Assembly (NCBI RefSeq): GCF_028200735.1
Contig: NZ_JAQKPV010000008.1
Coordinates: 62,001 to 126,000, forward strand
DNA length: 64,000 nt
Reading direction: 5' to 3'
Origin: Streptomyces sp. ACA25
GTDB taxonomy: Bacteria > Actinomycetota > Actinomycetes > Streptomycetales > Streptomycetaceae
Shown piece after piece: positions 55,605 to 63,864 of the stretch (position 1 is its first letter; every line of letters begins with the position of its first letter). The translations under genes were made by a program, and so were the position numbers. The notes below the pieces were generated by a model, which did not search any database, was not told the DNA's origin, and saw nothing but the letters and a program-made list of their open reading frames with translations.

Positions 55605-55653
55605 GTGGAGCCGGAGGGATAACCGTGCCGGGTGTTCACGGACTTCCCTCCAC
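55605..55653. repeat. Repeated covarying hairpin element, copy B
   Basis: A 49-bp element similar to 50906-50952, here 65 bp upstream of the CDP-alcohol phosphatidyltransferase start. GGAGGG pairs with CCCTCC and ACC with GGT. GTCCGTG (55601-55607) and CACGGAC (55637-55643) offer an alternative stem. Position in a 5' leader would suit a regulatory RNA, but copy A has no gene after it. Confidence 0.45.
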
Positions 55654-55718
55654 GTCCAATGGCAGGGTGCCGGGTGCGTCCGACGGCGAGGTGCCGGGAC
55701 GACGGGAGGAGCCGGACG

Positions 55719-56339
55719 ATGCTGGACACGCGGGCGAGAGCGGTACTGAGCGGGCCGTTGGACCGGGCCGCCGCGATGCTGGACCACCCCGCCGTCACGC
55801 CCGGCCGGCTGACCGCGCTCGGCCTGCTGACAGGCCTTATTTCGGCCTGCGCCGCGGCGGTCGGCTGGTGGCCGGCCGCCGCGGCGCTGTGGTTGCTGTC
55901 CCGGCTGGCCGACGGTCTGGACGGGCCTCTCGCCCGCCGCCGGGGCACGGCCGACGCCAGTGGTGCGGGCGGCTTCCTCGACATCAGCGCGGACTTCCTC
56001 GTCTACGGGACCTTCGTCGTCGGCGTCGCCGTCGGCGTGGGCGGGCCCGCGCTTCCGTTCCTCTTCGTTCTGCTCACCTATTACGTCAACGGCACGGTCT
56101 TCCTGGCCTTCTCCTCCCTCGCCGAGCGCACCGGGCGGCGGCGCGCCGACGACCGCCTGTCGCAAGGCCGCTCGCTGAACTTCCTCGGCGGCCTGGCCGG
56201 CGGCACCGAAACCATCGCCGTTCACACCCTGTGGTGCCTGCTGCCCGGCTTCGCCCACACCATCGCCTGGGTGTGGGCCGCGGCCGTCGGCGTCACCGCG
56301 GCATCCCGGGTCCTCACCGGCTACCGGCAGCTGCGCTGA
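55719..56339 (+). CDS. CDP-alcohol phosphatidyltransferase family membrane protein
   Basis: A 206-aa integral membrane enzyme. The family motif is complete: D65-x2-D68-G-x2-A72-R73, then G84-x3-D88-x3-D92. Four or five membrane segments surround it. It transfers a phospho-alcohol or lipid group using a CDP-linked donor; the acceptor is unknown. Start: ATG 55719 with GGAGGA nine bases upstream. The open frame starts 29 codons earlier without signals. It opens a cluster with a SAM methyltransferase, a disulfide oxidoreductase and a radical SAM protein. Confidence 0.85.
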   Translation: MLDTRARAVLSGPLDRAAAMLDHPAVTPGRLTALGLLTGLISACAAAVGWWPAAAALWLLSRLADGLDGPLARRRGTADASGAGGFLDISADFLVYGTFVVGVAVGVGGPALPFLFVLLTYYVNGTVFLAFSSLAERTGRRRADDRLSQGRSLNFLGGLAGGTETIAVHTLWCLLPGFAHTIAWVWAAAVGVTAASRVLTGYRQLR

Positions 56340-56403
56340 CCTCACCGCTCCGGGGAGCGGGCCAGCCGTGCCGCCCACGAGCCGACCCGCACGGCTGCAC
56401 CGC

Positions 56404-57183
56404 TCATGCCGGCTCCTGTGACGGTGGTCCGGACGGGAGATCGGCCACCACGCGGCGCAGCGGCAGTTCGAGGTGCCGGCCCGGGACCGCCCACCGGGCC
56501 AGGGACCGCTTGGCGGCTGCGGCGCGGCGTGGAGTCAGTCCAGGCAGATACAGGGCGTCTGCCAGGAGGGCCGCCGTGTCGGCCGAGTCGATCGCGAGGG
56601 TGAAGACGCGTCGCTCGTCGGAGAGCACGCGGAACCCCGCCGTTCGCAGCAGGGACGCCAGTCCGTCGCGGGCCTGCGGGTTGGGCCACGGCTGGCGCAC
56701 CGCGCGCAGCGCCGTCATCACCCGGAACCAGCCGAGCACGCCGGACGGGGACAGCCCGCTCCGGGAGGGCACCAGCGCGGCGAGCGTCCCTCCGGGGCGC
56801 AGCACGCGCCGGATCTCCCCGAGGACCTGCGGCAGGGGGGTGACGACCGGCAGGCACATGGCCGCGCAGACCGCGCTGACGCTCGCGGAGGCGGCCGGGA
56901 GCGCGTCGGCGCGGGCGCGGACGAGCGGACCGCGGCCCCGGCGTGCCGCTTCGGCGAGTTCCGCCGCCGACAGGTCCGTCCCTACCCAGTCGGCGTCCGG
57001 GAGCACCTCGCGGGTGGGTGCGGACCCGCAGGCCAGGTCGAGGACCGGGCCGCGGGTGCCGCGCAGCGGTCCGGCCAGCCAGGCGTACGGGGAGGTGTCG
57101 GCCAGGGCGAATAGCTGTTCGGTGATGCCGGGATGGGCGTCGTGGTAGGCGGCGACGAAGCGCCGCCAGTCCGGTTCGTCCAT
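56404..57183 (-). CDS. Class I SAM-dependent methyltransferase
   Basis: A 259-aa protein. Motif I is VLDLACGSAPT, the acidic end of strand 2 is VGTDLS, and motif III (LGEIRRVLRPGGTLAALVPS) is typical of UbiE/Methyltransf_11 enzymes. Start: ATG at 57183, preceded by GAGAGGCGAGGG on the minus strand. It is transcribed against the phosphatidyltransferase and divergent from the oxidoreductase, sharing that promoter region. The substrate is probably a lipid or small molecule of the same pathway, by context only. Confidence 0.85.
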   Translation of the reverse strand: MDEPDWRRFVAAYHDAHPGITEQLFALADTSPYAWLAGPLRGTRGPVLDLACGSAPTREVLPDADWVGTDLSAAELAEAARRGRGPLVRARADALPAASASVSAVCAAMCLPVVTPLPQVLGEIRRVLRPGGTLAALVPSRSGLSPSGVLGWFRVMTALRAVRQPWPNPQARDGLASLLRTAGFRVLSDERRVFTLAIDSADTAALLADALYLPGLTPRRAAAAKRSLARWAVPGRHLELPLRRVVADLPSGPPSQEPA

Positions 57184-57397
57184 CCGGCCCTCGCCTCTCC
57201 TCCGGCCCGTGCGGGCCGCTCAGCCGACTCCCCTGCCGTCGGGAACCCTGCCGGGGCCGTTCCGCATTCCGTGTCGGACACGCCGGACACGCCGGACGCG
57301 CCGGACGCGGACGGATCGCGGCGGCGGGCCTCCCTGTCCGTGATCGTGTGGCGGCAGGAGGGAAGGCTCCGGTTGTGCCGCCGGGTTCCCCTCACGT

Positions 57398-57424
57398 CCC
57401 ACACCCACACCCACACCCACACCC
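57398..57424. repeat. Hexanucleotide microsatellite (CCCACA)4
   Basis: CCC followed by four ACACCC units (27 bp), 50 bp before the oxidoreductase start in the region shared with the divergent methyltransferase gene. Slippage here would alter spacing in the leader or promoter. Confidence 0.7.
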
Positions 57425-57473
57425 GCGCTTTCGCCCCACGACGAGCACGCGCCGAACAGGAGGAGACCCCAGC

Positions 57474-58883
57474 ATGGTTACGTACGATCTGGTGGTGATC
57501 GGTGGCGGCAGCGCCGGTCTGACCGCGGCCCGCACCGCCGGGCGCTTCGGCGCCCGCACGCTGCTCGTCGAGCGGGAGCGGCTGGGCGGCGACTGCCTGT
57601 GGACCGGGTGTGTGCCGAGCAAAGCGCTGCTGCACGTGGCGGCCGACGTCCAGGCGGCCCGCCGTGCCGAGGCATACGGGCTGCCGCCGGTGCCGGGCGG
57701 CGCCGAACTCACGGCGCTCATGGGCGAGGTGAAGCGGGCGATCGGCGCGATCGAGCCGCACGACTCGGCCGAGGCCCTCGCCCCGTTCGGGGTCGACGTC
57801 GCACACGGCGCGGCGTCCTTCACCGGCCGGAGAACCCTGACCGCGGACGGGCGGGAGATCTCCTTCCGGTATGCGGTGATCGCCACCGGCTCCTCTCCGG
57901 CCCTGGTGCCGGTACCCGGCCTTGCCGAGGCCGCCCCGCTGACCAGTGACACCGTCTGGGAGCTGTCCGAGCTCCCCCGTCGGCTGGTGGTGCTGGGTGG
58001 CGGTCCCCTCGGCTGCGAGCTTGGCCAGGCGTTCTCCCGGCTGGGCTCGCGGGTCACGCTCGTGGAGGCGGCGGACCGTCTGGTGCCCCGGGAGGAACCG
58101 CGCGCCTCCCAGGTGCTCCAGGGCCGTCTGGAGGCCGAGGGCCTCACCGTGCTGACGGGTTACCGTCCCGGAAGCGTCGACGCCGGTGCCGTGCACGGTC
58201 CCGGTGGCCTCCTCCCCTACGACGCGCTGCTGGTGGTCACGGGCCGCCGGGCCAACACCGCGGGGCTCGGCCTGGAGGCAGCCGGGGTGGAGCGGGCCGA
58301 GGCCGGTCACGTCCGCACCGACCGCCGGCTGCGCACCACCAACCACCGGATCTACGCCGCCGGCGACGTCACTGGCCGTTCGGCATTCACCCACCTGGGC
58401 GGTGTGCAGGGTGCGGCAGCGGCCGCCGACGCGCTCCTCGGTGTGCGCCGCCCCCTCGACTACGGTGCGGTGCCCCGGGTGACGTACACCGATCCCGAGA
58501 TCGCCGGCGTCGGCCTCACCGCCGGGGAGGCGCGCGAGAGGTTCGGCGATGCCGTGCGCGTCCACACGCTGCACAACGACCGGATCGACCGGGCGGTTTC
58601 CGACGGCCGCACCGAGGGCTTCACCACCCTGGTGCTGGGCCCGCGCGGCAGGATCGTCGGGGCCACGGTCGTCTCACCGAGGGCCGGGGAGACCATCGCC
58701 CATCTGGCGGCGGCGGTGCGCCGGGGCTGGACCCCCTCCGCGTACGCCCGCACCGTCCACCCCTACCCCACCTATGCGGACGGGCCCTGGCACGCCGCGC
58801 TGACCGACGTGTACGCCCGTCTGGACCGGGCCGGCGGCGTCGTCGGCGGGCTGCTGAAACTCCGCAGAGGGGTCCGCCGGTGA
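57474..58883 (+). CDS. FAD-dependent pyridine nucleotide-disulfide oxidoreductase (mercuric reductase/dihydrolipoyl dehydrogenase-like)
   Basis: A 469-aa protein. The FAD site VVIGGGSAGLTAA is at residues 7-19. The redox-active disulfide lies in GGDCLWTGCVPSK (C41, C46). The second nucleotide fold is VVLGGGPLGCELG and the FAD-ribityl motif is IYAAGDVTG. The C-terminal dimer-interface His-Pro is in TVHPYPTYAD. MerA's extra Cys pairs are absent, so it is not a classical mercuric reductase. Start: ATG 57474 with AGGAGGA twelve bases upstream. It is the first gene of an oxidoreductase-radical SAM pair. Confidence 0.88.
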   Translation: MVTYDLVVIGGGSAGLTAARTAGRFGARTLLVERERLGGDCLWTGCVPSKALLHVAADVQAARRAEAYGLPPVPGGAELTALMGEVKRAIGAIEPHDSAEALAPFGVDVAHGAASFTGRRTLTADGREISFRYAVIATGSSPALVPVPGLAEAAPLTSDTVWELSELPRRLVVLGGGPLGCELGQAFSRLGSRVTLVEAADRLVPREEPRASQVLQGRLEAEGLTVLTGYRPGSVDAGAVHGPGGLLPYDALLVVTGRRANTAGLGLEAAGVERAEAGHVRTDRRLRTTNHRIYAAGDVTGRSAFTHLGGVQGAAAAADALLGVRRPLDYGAVPRVTYTDPEIAGVGLTAGEARERFGDAVRVHTLHNDRIDRAVSDGRTEGFTTLVLGPRGRIVGATVVSPRAGETIAHLAAAVRRGWTPSAYARTVHPYPTYADGPWHAALTDVYARLDRAGGVVGGLLKLRRGVRR

Positions 58884-59043
58884 TCCTGCGCAGCGCCGTG
58901 GGCGCACCTCCTCCCAGCGTGGGCGCACATCCTCCCCGGCAGGGCGCTGAGCCGGCCCGCTCCGCCCCGGGCGGGACATCCGCCGCGGCCCCTTCACCGC
59001 CGGCGCCTCCTCAGCCGGCCCGGACACTTCAGGAGAGCCGCTG

Positions 59044-60489
59044 ATGGCATTGATCGCCGCGCTGCGTGCCGTTGAGCGCGCCACCCGTCCCTACGATCCC
59101 GAGTTCGCCGCGGCCATGGCACGCCGCTGGGCGGAACTCCCCGAAGCGGCCAGGACTCCCGGCCAGATCCTGGGCCGGCACGGTGTGGGCTGCGAGGGCA
59201 CCCACGGCGTCTTCCCCCGGTGCAATCTCAAGTGCACCCCCTGCTACCACTCCCGGGACGCCAACCAGGTGCGCGTCGACGGGACGCACACCCGCGAGCA
59301 GGTCGCCGCCCAGATGGCGCTGCTGCGCGAGCTGCGGGGTCCGCGCGCCCACACCCAGCTCATCGGTGGCGAGGTGAGCCTGCTCGCCCCGGACGATCAC
59401 GCCGCCGCGCTGGCGATCATGCGGGACCACGGCCGGGAGCCCATGAGCTTCACCCACGGCGACTTCGACGACGACTACCTCACCCGGCTCGCGCTCGGCC
59501 CGGACGGCAGGAGGCGCTTCGCACGGCTGTCCTTCGCCGCACACTTCGACAAGTTCATGTACGGCCGGCGTGGCATCGAACGCCCGTCGGATGAGGCGGC
59601 GTTGAACCCGTACCGGGCCCGGTTCACGGCCATGTTCACCCGGCTGCGGCGGGAGCACGGGGTGCGGTTCTTCCTCGCCCACAACATGACCGTCACCCCC
59701 GGCAATGTCGGCGAGGTCGCGGGCGTCATCCGCGACTGCCGTGCCATGGGCTACGGCATGTTCTCCTTCCAGCCCGCCGCCTTCCTCGGCGACGAACGCC
59801 GCTGGAAGGAGAAGTTCCGTGACGCGAGCCCGGACGCGGTGTGGGCGGAGATCGAACGCGGCGCCGGAACCCGGCTGGACTACCGGGTCCTGGAGAACGG
59901 CGACGTGCGCTGCAACCGCACCGCCTACGGCTTCTACGTCGGGCGGCGCTGGTATCCGTTCCTCGTCGGCGACGACCCGCGCGACCTCGCCGTCCGCGCC
60001 GCGTTCTTCCGGTACTTCGGGAAAGTGACGTTCACCGGCACCCCGCCCGCCCTCCTCGCGGCCAGGGTCCTGCGGGTGGTGGCCCGCCACCCGTCCGTCG
60101 CGGTCACGGCCCTGCGCTGGCTGGCGCGGACCGCCCGCCGCGTCGGACTGCGGCGACTGGCCCGCCACCGGATGCGGGTACGCCCGGTCACGTTCGTCAT
60201 GCACCAGTTCATGGACGCCGATGTCGTCGCCCCGGCCTGGGAGATGATGCAGCGCGGCGAGCAGGCCGCGGATCCCCGGCTGCGCGGGACCCAGGAGCGG
60301 CTGGCCGCCTGCCACTACGCCATGGCCCACCCGGAGAACGGAACCCTCGTCCCCGCCTGCGTCCAGCACGCCGTGCTCGACCCGGCCGAGAACGCGGCCC
60401 TGCGCACGCTCCTCCCGCTCGTCGAGGTCCGCACCGCGGGCGGCGGGCCGTCCCGCACACCTCGCACGCCACCGGAGGAGAAGACGTAA
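59044..60489 (+). CDS. Radical SAM protein
   Basis: A 481-aa protein. The 4Fe-4S ligand motif Cx3Cx2C is C60-NLK-C64-TP-C67 (GVFPRCNLKCTPCYHS). Other conserved pieces are LIGGEVSLLAPDDHAAAL (GGE motif) and FSFQPAAFLGD. The C-terminal 150 residues are specific to this group and end in a helix-rich region with MHQFMDADVVAPAWE. Start: ATG 59044 after AGGAGAGCCGCTG. It lies 160 bp after the oxidoreductase, probably in one operon. The oxidoreductase or the neighbouring methyltransferase may act in the same pathway. The product is unknown. Confidence 0.87.
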   Translation: MALIAALRAVERATRPYDPEFAAAMARRWAELPEAARTPGQILGRHGVGCEGTHGVFPRCNLKCTPCYHSRDANQVRVDGTHTREQVAAQMALLRELRGPRAHTQLIGGEVSLLAPDDHAAALAIMRDHGREPMSFTHGDFDDDYLTRLALGPDGRRRFARLSFAAHFDKFMYGRRGIERPSDEAALNPYRARFTAMFTRLRREHGVRFFLAHNMTVTPGNVGEVAGVIRDCRAMGYGMFSFQPAAFLGDERRWKEKFRDASPDAVWAEIERGAGTRLDYRVLENGDVRCNRTAYGFYVGRRWYPFLVGDDPRDLAVRAAFFRYFGKVTFTGTPPALLAARVLRVVARHPSVAVTALRWLARTARRVGLRRLARHRMRVRPVTFVMHQFMDADVVAPAWEMMQRGEQAADPRLRGTQERLAACHYAMAHPENGTLVPACVQHAVLDPAENAALRTLLPLVEVRTAGGGPSRTPRTPPEEKT

Positions 60490-60640
60490 GTCCGGTCGCG
60501 CACGGGCCGTCGGATGCACCGCGGAGGGTCGCGGGCGTCGCAGACGGCATGGTCGGGCCGGACGAAGGGTGGAGAGCGGGTGAGGGCTGGGCGACAGAAT
60601 GAGGTCGACGGAGGTCGTTGCGGTACCCGATCATGCGTCC

Positions 60641-61147
60641 ATGCCCCTGAGAGACACCCTTGCCCGCATCGACGCAGACCTGGCCGCCGGCCGGGTTCCG
60701 CTCGCACGTCAGCGCCTGCGTGGGCTGGTGTCGTCCTTTCCGCACGACCTGGCGCTGCGCAGGCAGTTGGCCGAGGTGTACCGCCTGTACGGGGAACCCG
60801 CAGAAGCAGGCCGCTGGATGTACCTCGAACAGGACAGGGACGCGGCTGAGACCGCCGCCTTCGAGGCGAGGTATCGCACAGCTTCGCAGCGCATGCGCGC
60901 GCCGGCCTGGAGGGGTTCTGAGTCGCTTGCTCGGACGGCTTTCGCCGGAGAACAGCTGGCGGCGGTAAGAGCGGCTTGCTCCGAGGCCATGGGCCGCCCC
61001 GTCGACTGGGGAACGGCGCTCTCCGTCGAGAAGGAAGAGAGCAGGGAAAGCACCTTCGCCGACTTCCTGGCGGGGGCGGGATGCCTGGTGGCTGCCCTTG
61101 TGTTTCTCGCGATCTGGGTGAACGGGCTCATTGCCCTCTTCGACTGA
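60641..61147 (+). CDS. DUF6584 family protein
   Basis: A 168-aa protein. The N-terminal ~60 residues match the actinobacterial DUF6584 repeat-like region (LARIDADLAAGRVPLARQRL, RGLVSSFPHDLALRRQLAEV, YRLYGEPAEAGRWMYL), which looks TPR-like. The C-terminus ends in a single membrane segment (GAGCLVAALVFLAIWVNGLI). Start: ATG 60641 fits the family N-terminus, although no strong ribosome site is seen. It is monocistronic. The function is unknown. Confidence 0.8.
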   Translation: MPLRDTLARIDADLAAGRVPLARQRLRGLVSSFPHDLALRRQLAEVYRLYGEPAEAGRWMYLEQDRDAAETAAFEARYRTASQRMRAPAWRGSESLARTAFAGEQLAAVRAACSEAMGRPVDWGTALSVEKEESRESTFADFLAGAGCLVAALVFLAIWVNGLIALFD

Positions 61148-61446
61148 CCCACCTCTCGGGACCGGTGAAAGTCATCGGGGCCGGTGAGGGAGCGCCAGTC
61201 GAAAGTTCCGTACGACTGTCCCCCACTGCCGTGGCCGGGGTACAGCGCACACACCCCTTCACCGGCGCGGCGCCGCACCCAGACACGGCGACTTCGTCAC
61301 GCACCTGAACGCCGACAGCGGTCGAGGGAGCCTGCGCCCCCGCGGCTCCTGCGCTCACGGCAGCGCACACGGCTGCCGAAACCGCTCGCTGGTCGGGATG
61401 CTGAAGCCCGTCAGAGGCTCTTCCTCCAGCCGTACCCATGTGTCGC
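61148..61446. other. Intergenic region, no gene seen
   Basis: About 300 bp between the DUF6584 gene and the palindrome in front of the GNAT gene. Frames on both strands have no ribosome site or family resemblance. No terminator-like hairpin was identified directly after 61147. Confidence 0.45.
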
Positions 61447-61478
61447 GGGAGGACGGTATAGCCGTATACCGTCCTCCC
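61447..61478. promoter_or_regulatory. Perfect 14-bp-arm palindrome at the GNAT start
   Basis: GGGAGGACGGTATA (61447-61460), spacer GCCG, and TATACCGTCCTCCC (61465-61478). It ends one base before the GTG start at 61480. The TATA boxes inside could form the -10 region, which would make the mRNA leaderless with the operator covering the promoter. The binding protein is unknown. Confidence 0.6.
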
Positions 61479-61479
61479 T

Positions 61480-61965
61480 GTGCCTGAGCTACAGCTGCTC
61501 CGTGCGGAGCACGCCCCCGCGCTCCTGGCCTTCGAAAGGGAAAACCGGGCCTACTTCGCGGCGTCCATCCCTGACCGAGGTGAGGAGTATTTCGCCCGGT
61601 TCGACCAGCGGCACCGTGCCCTGCTGGCCGAGCAGGAGGCCGGGGTCTGCTACTTCCACGTGCTGGTGGGCGCTGCGGGCGAGGTGCTGGGGCGGGTCAA
61701 CCTGGTGGACGTGTCGGACGGCGGCGCCGAACTGGGATACCGGATCGCGGAGCAGGCCGCGGGCCGGGGGATCGCCAGGGCGGCGGTGCGGGAAGTGTGC
61801 GGCCTTGCCGACGTCAGGTACGGGTTGACCACCCTGCGGGCCGCCACCACGCTCGACAACGCGGCGTCCCGAGCCGTGCTGGCCCGTGCAGGGTTCACCG
61901 TCACGGGCGAGACGCTGCTCTCCGGCCGCCCTGGAGTTGTGTACCTGCGGAGCCTTGAGGACTGA
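61480..61965 (+). CDS. GNAT family N-acetyltransferase
   Basis: A 161-aa RimJ/RimL-type acetyltransferase (LLRAEHAPALLAFERENRAY, YFHVLVGAAGEVLGRVNLVD, AELGYRIAEQAAGRGIARAA carrying the acetyl-CoA loop, DNAASRAVLARAGFTVTGE). Start: GTG 61480, placed almost directly after a perfect palindrome with TATA-like centres, so expression is probably tightly controlled and translation leaderless or near-leaderless. The substrate is unknown. Confidence 0.86.
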   Translation: MPELQLLRAEHAPALLAFERENRAYFAASIPDRGEEYFARFDQRHRALLAEQEAGVCYFHVLVGAAGEVLGRVNLVDVSDGGAELGYRIAEQAAGRGIARAAVREVCGLADVRYGLTTLRAATTLDNAASRAVLARAGFTVTGETLLSGRPGVVYLRSLED

Positions 61966-62121
61966 AGGCCGTCCACGACCCGCGGAACCTCTTCCGCCCG
62001 AACTACACCATTCCACCGGTTGCCGCCGGTGTGCCCGGTCGCGTTGATCCCCTGCCGGACGAGGGGTAGAGTGCCCGGCGTTCGTGTGATCCGGCTCGAG
62101 GAATGTGGGGAGGTGAGGTTG

Positions 62122-62190
62122 ATGACCGCGCCCAAGGCCACTGCTGTGCGCTTCCCCCGGACTCTCCTCACGTCCCGGGCTGTGGCCTGA
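62122..62190 (+). CDS. Possible 22-aa leader peptide
   Basis: ATG at 62122 with GGGGAGGTGAGG just upstream, one of the stronger ribosome sites in the region, opens a 22-codon frame (MTAPKATAVRFPRTLLTSRA, then VA) ending in TGA. It lies 88 bp before the second GNAT gene on the same strand. It may be a leader peptide or an uncharacterised small protein. It resembles no attenuation peptide that I recognise. Confidence 0.3.
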   Translation: MTAPKATAVRFPRTLLTSRAVA

Positions 62191-62278
62191 CCTCTCCACC
62201 GGATACGCCCTCGCTGGAAGCGTGAGCTCGCGGGGCACCACCCACACGAACCCCTCAGGAAACGGATCTTCATCCATC

Positions 62279-62788
62279 GTGAGCATCAACTGGATCACGC
62301 GCGCTGAGACCAGCGCCGACATCCCCGCCATTCGCGACATCGTCCTCGCCGCGTTCGACACTCCGCTGGAGGCCGACCTCGTCGACGCCCTGCGCGCCGA
62401 CCCCGCGTGGATCGGCGGACTGTCCATCGTCGCCACCGACCGGGACGGGAAGCCCGCCGGGCACGCGCTGCTGACCCGCTGCCACATCGACGACACCCCG
62501 GCCCTGTGCCTGGCGCCCGTCGCCGTCCGGCCCGAAACCCAGCGGGCCGGCGTCGGCTCCGCGGCGATCCGCGCCTCGTTGCGGGCCGCGAAGGAGCTGG
62601 GCGAGCACTTCGTCACCGTCCTCGGGCACCCGTCGTACTACCCGAGGTTCGGCTTCACCCGCGCTTCCGCGTACGGCATCGGACTCAGCATCGACGTCCC
62701 GGACGAGGCCATGATGGCCCTCACCCTCGACGCCGCTCACCCGCTGCCCGGCGGCACCGTGCACTACGCCGCACCATTCGGCATCTGA
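62279..62788 (+). CDS. GNAT family N-acetyltransferase
   Basis: A 169-aa protein from GTG 62279: ITRAETSADIPAIRDIVLAA, then LAPVAVRPETQRAGVGSAAI (acetyl-CoA site Q/RxGxG/A as QRAGVG) and HPSYYPRFGFTRASAYG, as in YhbS-like acetyltransferases. GTG 62222 is an in-frame alternative adding 19 polar residues and preceded by GGAAGC. It is followed by a perfect 17-bp hairpin. The substrate is unknown. Confidence 0.85.
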   Translation: MSINWITRAETSADIPAIRDIVLAAFDTPLEADLVDALRADPAWIGGLSIVATDRDGKPAGHALLTRCHIDDTPALCLAPVAVRPETQRAGVGSAAIRASLRAAKELGEHFVTVLGHPSYYPRFGFTRASAYGIGLSIDVPDEAMMALTLDAAHPLPGGTVHYAAPFGI

Positions 62789-62795
62789 GCGACTG

Positions 62796-62835
62796 CCGCC
62801 GTGCCGGGGCCCGCCGCTGGGCCCCGGCACGGCGG
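62796..62835. terminator. Perfect 17-bp hairpin between convergent genes
   Basis: CCGCCGTGCCGGGGCCC (62796-62812), loop GCCGCT, and the exact complement at 62819-62835. It lies 8 bp after the GNAT stop and 43 bp before the stop of the convergent dehydrogenase, so it probably serves both. Confidence 0.8.
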
Positions 62836-62878
62836 TTCCCGGCAGCTTCCACCGGAATCACGCCGTCCGGCTGCCGGG

Positions 62879-63745
62879 TCACCTGATGCTCTCGATGATG
62901 CGGGCGAAGCCTTCCGCTCCGTGGCCCGCGTCGATCTGGCGCTGGATGAGCCGCTGCACCATGGCGACCACCTCGGTGCTGACGCCCTGGTCGGAGCTGG
63001 CGGCCAGAAGGTCACTGAGGTTGGAGAACGCGAGGCTCTGCTGCCCCTCGACGGTGTAGTCCCCGCCGTCGATGACCGCGGCGTACTCCGGCAGGGCCCC
63101 GGTCATGGCGGTCAGCCACGGCACTGCCAGAGCCGCGAACTCACCCGCCGTCACACCCTCCGGCGCGACCATGGCGGCACCGTGCATGAAGCCGGCGAAC
63201 ATGACGTACATGCCGGCGAGGAGGGCAAGGTCGTAGAGGGACGCCAGTCCGGCGTCCTCACCGAAGTAGGTACTGGTTCCCCACAGGTCGAGCAGCGGCT
63301 TGTGCTGATGGAACACATCGGCCGATCCGCTGTAGAGGATCGACGACCCGGGCCCACCGATCATCGCTGGCTCGGCCATGATGCCGCCGTCCAGATACGC
63401 GGCGCCGGCCCGGGCGGCCCAGGCCGCGGACTCCCGTGACTGAGCCGGCGTCGTCGTGGTCACGTTGACCAGGGTGCGGCCGGCCAGCTCGGGGGAGAGC
63501 GGATCGAGCACCTCATGGACCGAGGCGTGGTCCAGCAGGCAGACGATCACCAATTGGCCGGCCCGTACCGCGTCGCCGGCCGTGGCGGCGGCCACCGCTC
63601 CCTGCGCCACGAGTGCTTCTGCCTTCCCCGGCGAGCGGTTCCAGACGGTCGTCGGGTATCCGGCCTTCACCAGGGCACCCGCAAGGGCACTCCCCATCGC
63701 CCCCAGCCCGAGGACACTCACCTGGACGCTGTTGTCGGCTGTCAT
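62879..63745 (-). CDS. NAD(P)-binding dehydrogenase of the imine reductase / beta-hydroxyacid dehydrogenase type
   Basis: A 288-aa protein. The Rossmann motif VSVLGLGAMGSALAGAL is at residues 9-25 and the NADP-type strand end is NRSPGKAEAL. A helical C-terminal domain with YDLALLAGMYVMFAGFMHGA follows, where imine reductases carry their Tyr/Asp proton donor. The Lys typical of hydroxyacid dehydrogenases is not evident, favouring the imine-reductase branch. Start: ATG at 63745 with GGGAGCCCCCGA upstream. It is divergent from an HxlR regulator, the usual regulatory pairing. Confidence 0.82.
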   Translation of the reverse strand: MTADNSVQVSVLGLGAMGSALAGALVKAGYPTTVWNRSPGKAEALVAQGAVAAATAGDAVRAGQLVIVCLLDHASVHEVLDPLSPELAGRTLVNVTTTTPAQSRESAAWAARAGAAYLDGGIMAEPAMIGGPGSSILYSGSADVFHQHKPLLDLWGTSTYFGEDAGLASLYDLALLAGMYVMFAGFMHGAAMVAPEGVTAGEFAALAVPWLTAMTGALPEYAAVIDGGDYTVEGQQSLAFSNLSDLLAASSDQGVSTEVVAMVQRLIQRQIDAGHGAEGFARIIESIR

Positions 63746-63809
63746 TCGGGGGCTCCCTCAGTTGTTGGTCGGTCGGCTCAATCCTCTCCGGGGCCAGTAG
63801 AGTTGACCA

Positions 63810-63838
63810 GTACGGACTTAATAGTCAGGTACGCACTT
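63810..63838. promoter_or_regulatory. Direct repeats in the dehydrogenase/HxlR intergenic region
   Basis: GTACGGACTT (63810-63819) and GTACGCACTT (63829-63838) are 19 bp apart start to start, about two helical turns. A partial third GTACGC lies at 63847. HxlR proteins commonly bind such sites in divergent promoters. Confidence 0.4.
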
Positions 63839-63864
63839 GCGGGTAAGTACGCTCTGGGGGGCGG

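Noticed and set aside
57398..57424. Short repeats as a CRISPR array
   Set aside because: Hexamer microsatellite with no spacers. No cas gene or repeat-spacer pattern anywhere in the window.
57474..58883. Mercury resistance (merA)
   Set aside because: The redox disulfide is present, but the N-terminal HMA domain, the C-terminal Cys pair and other mer genes are absent.
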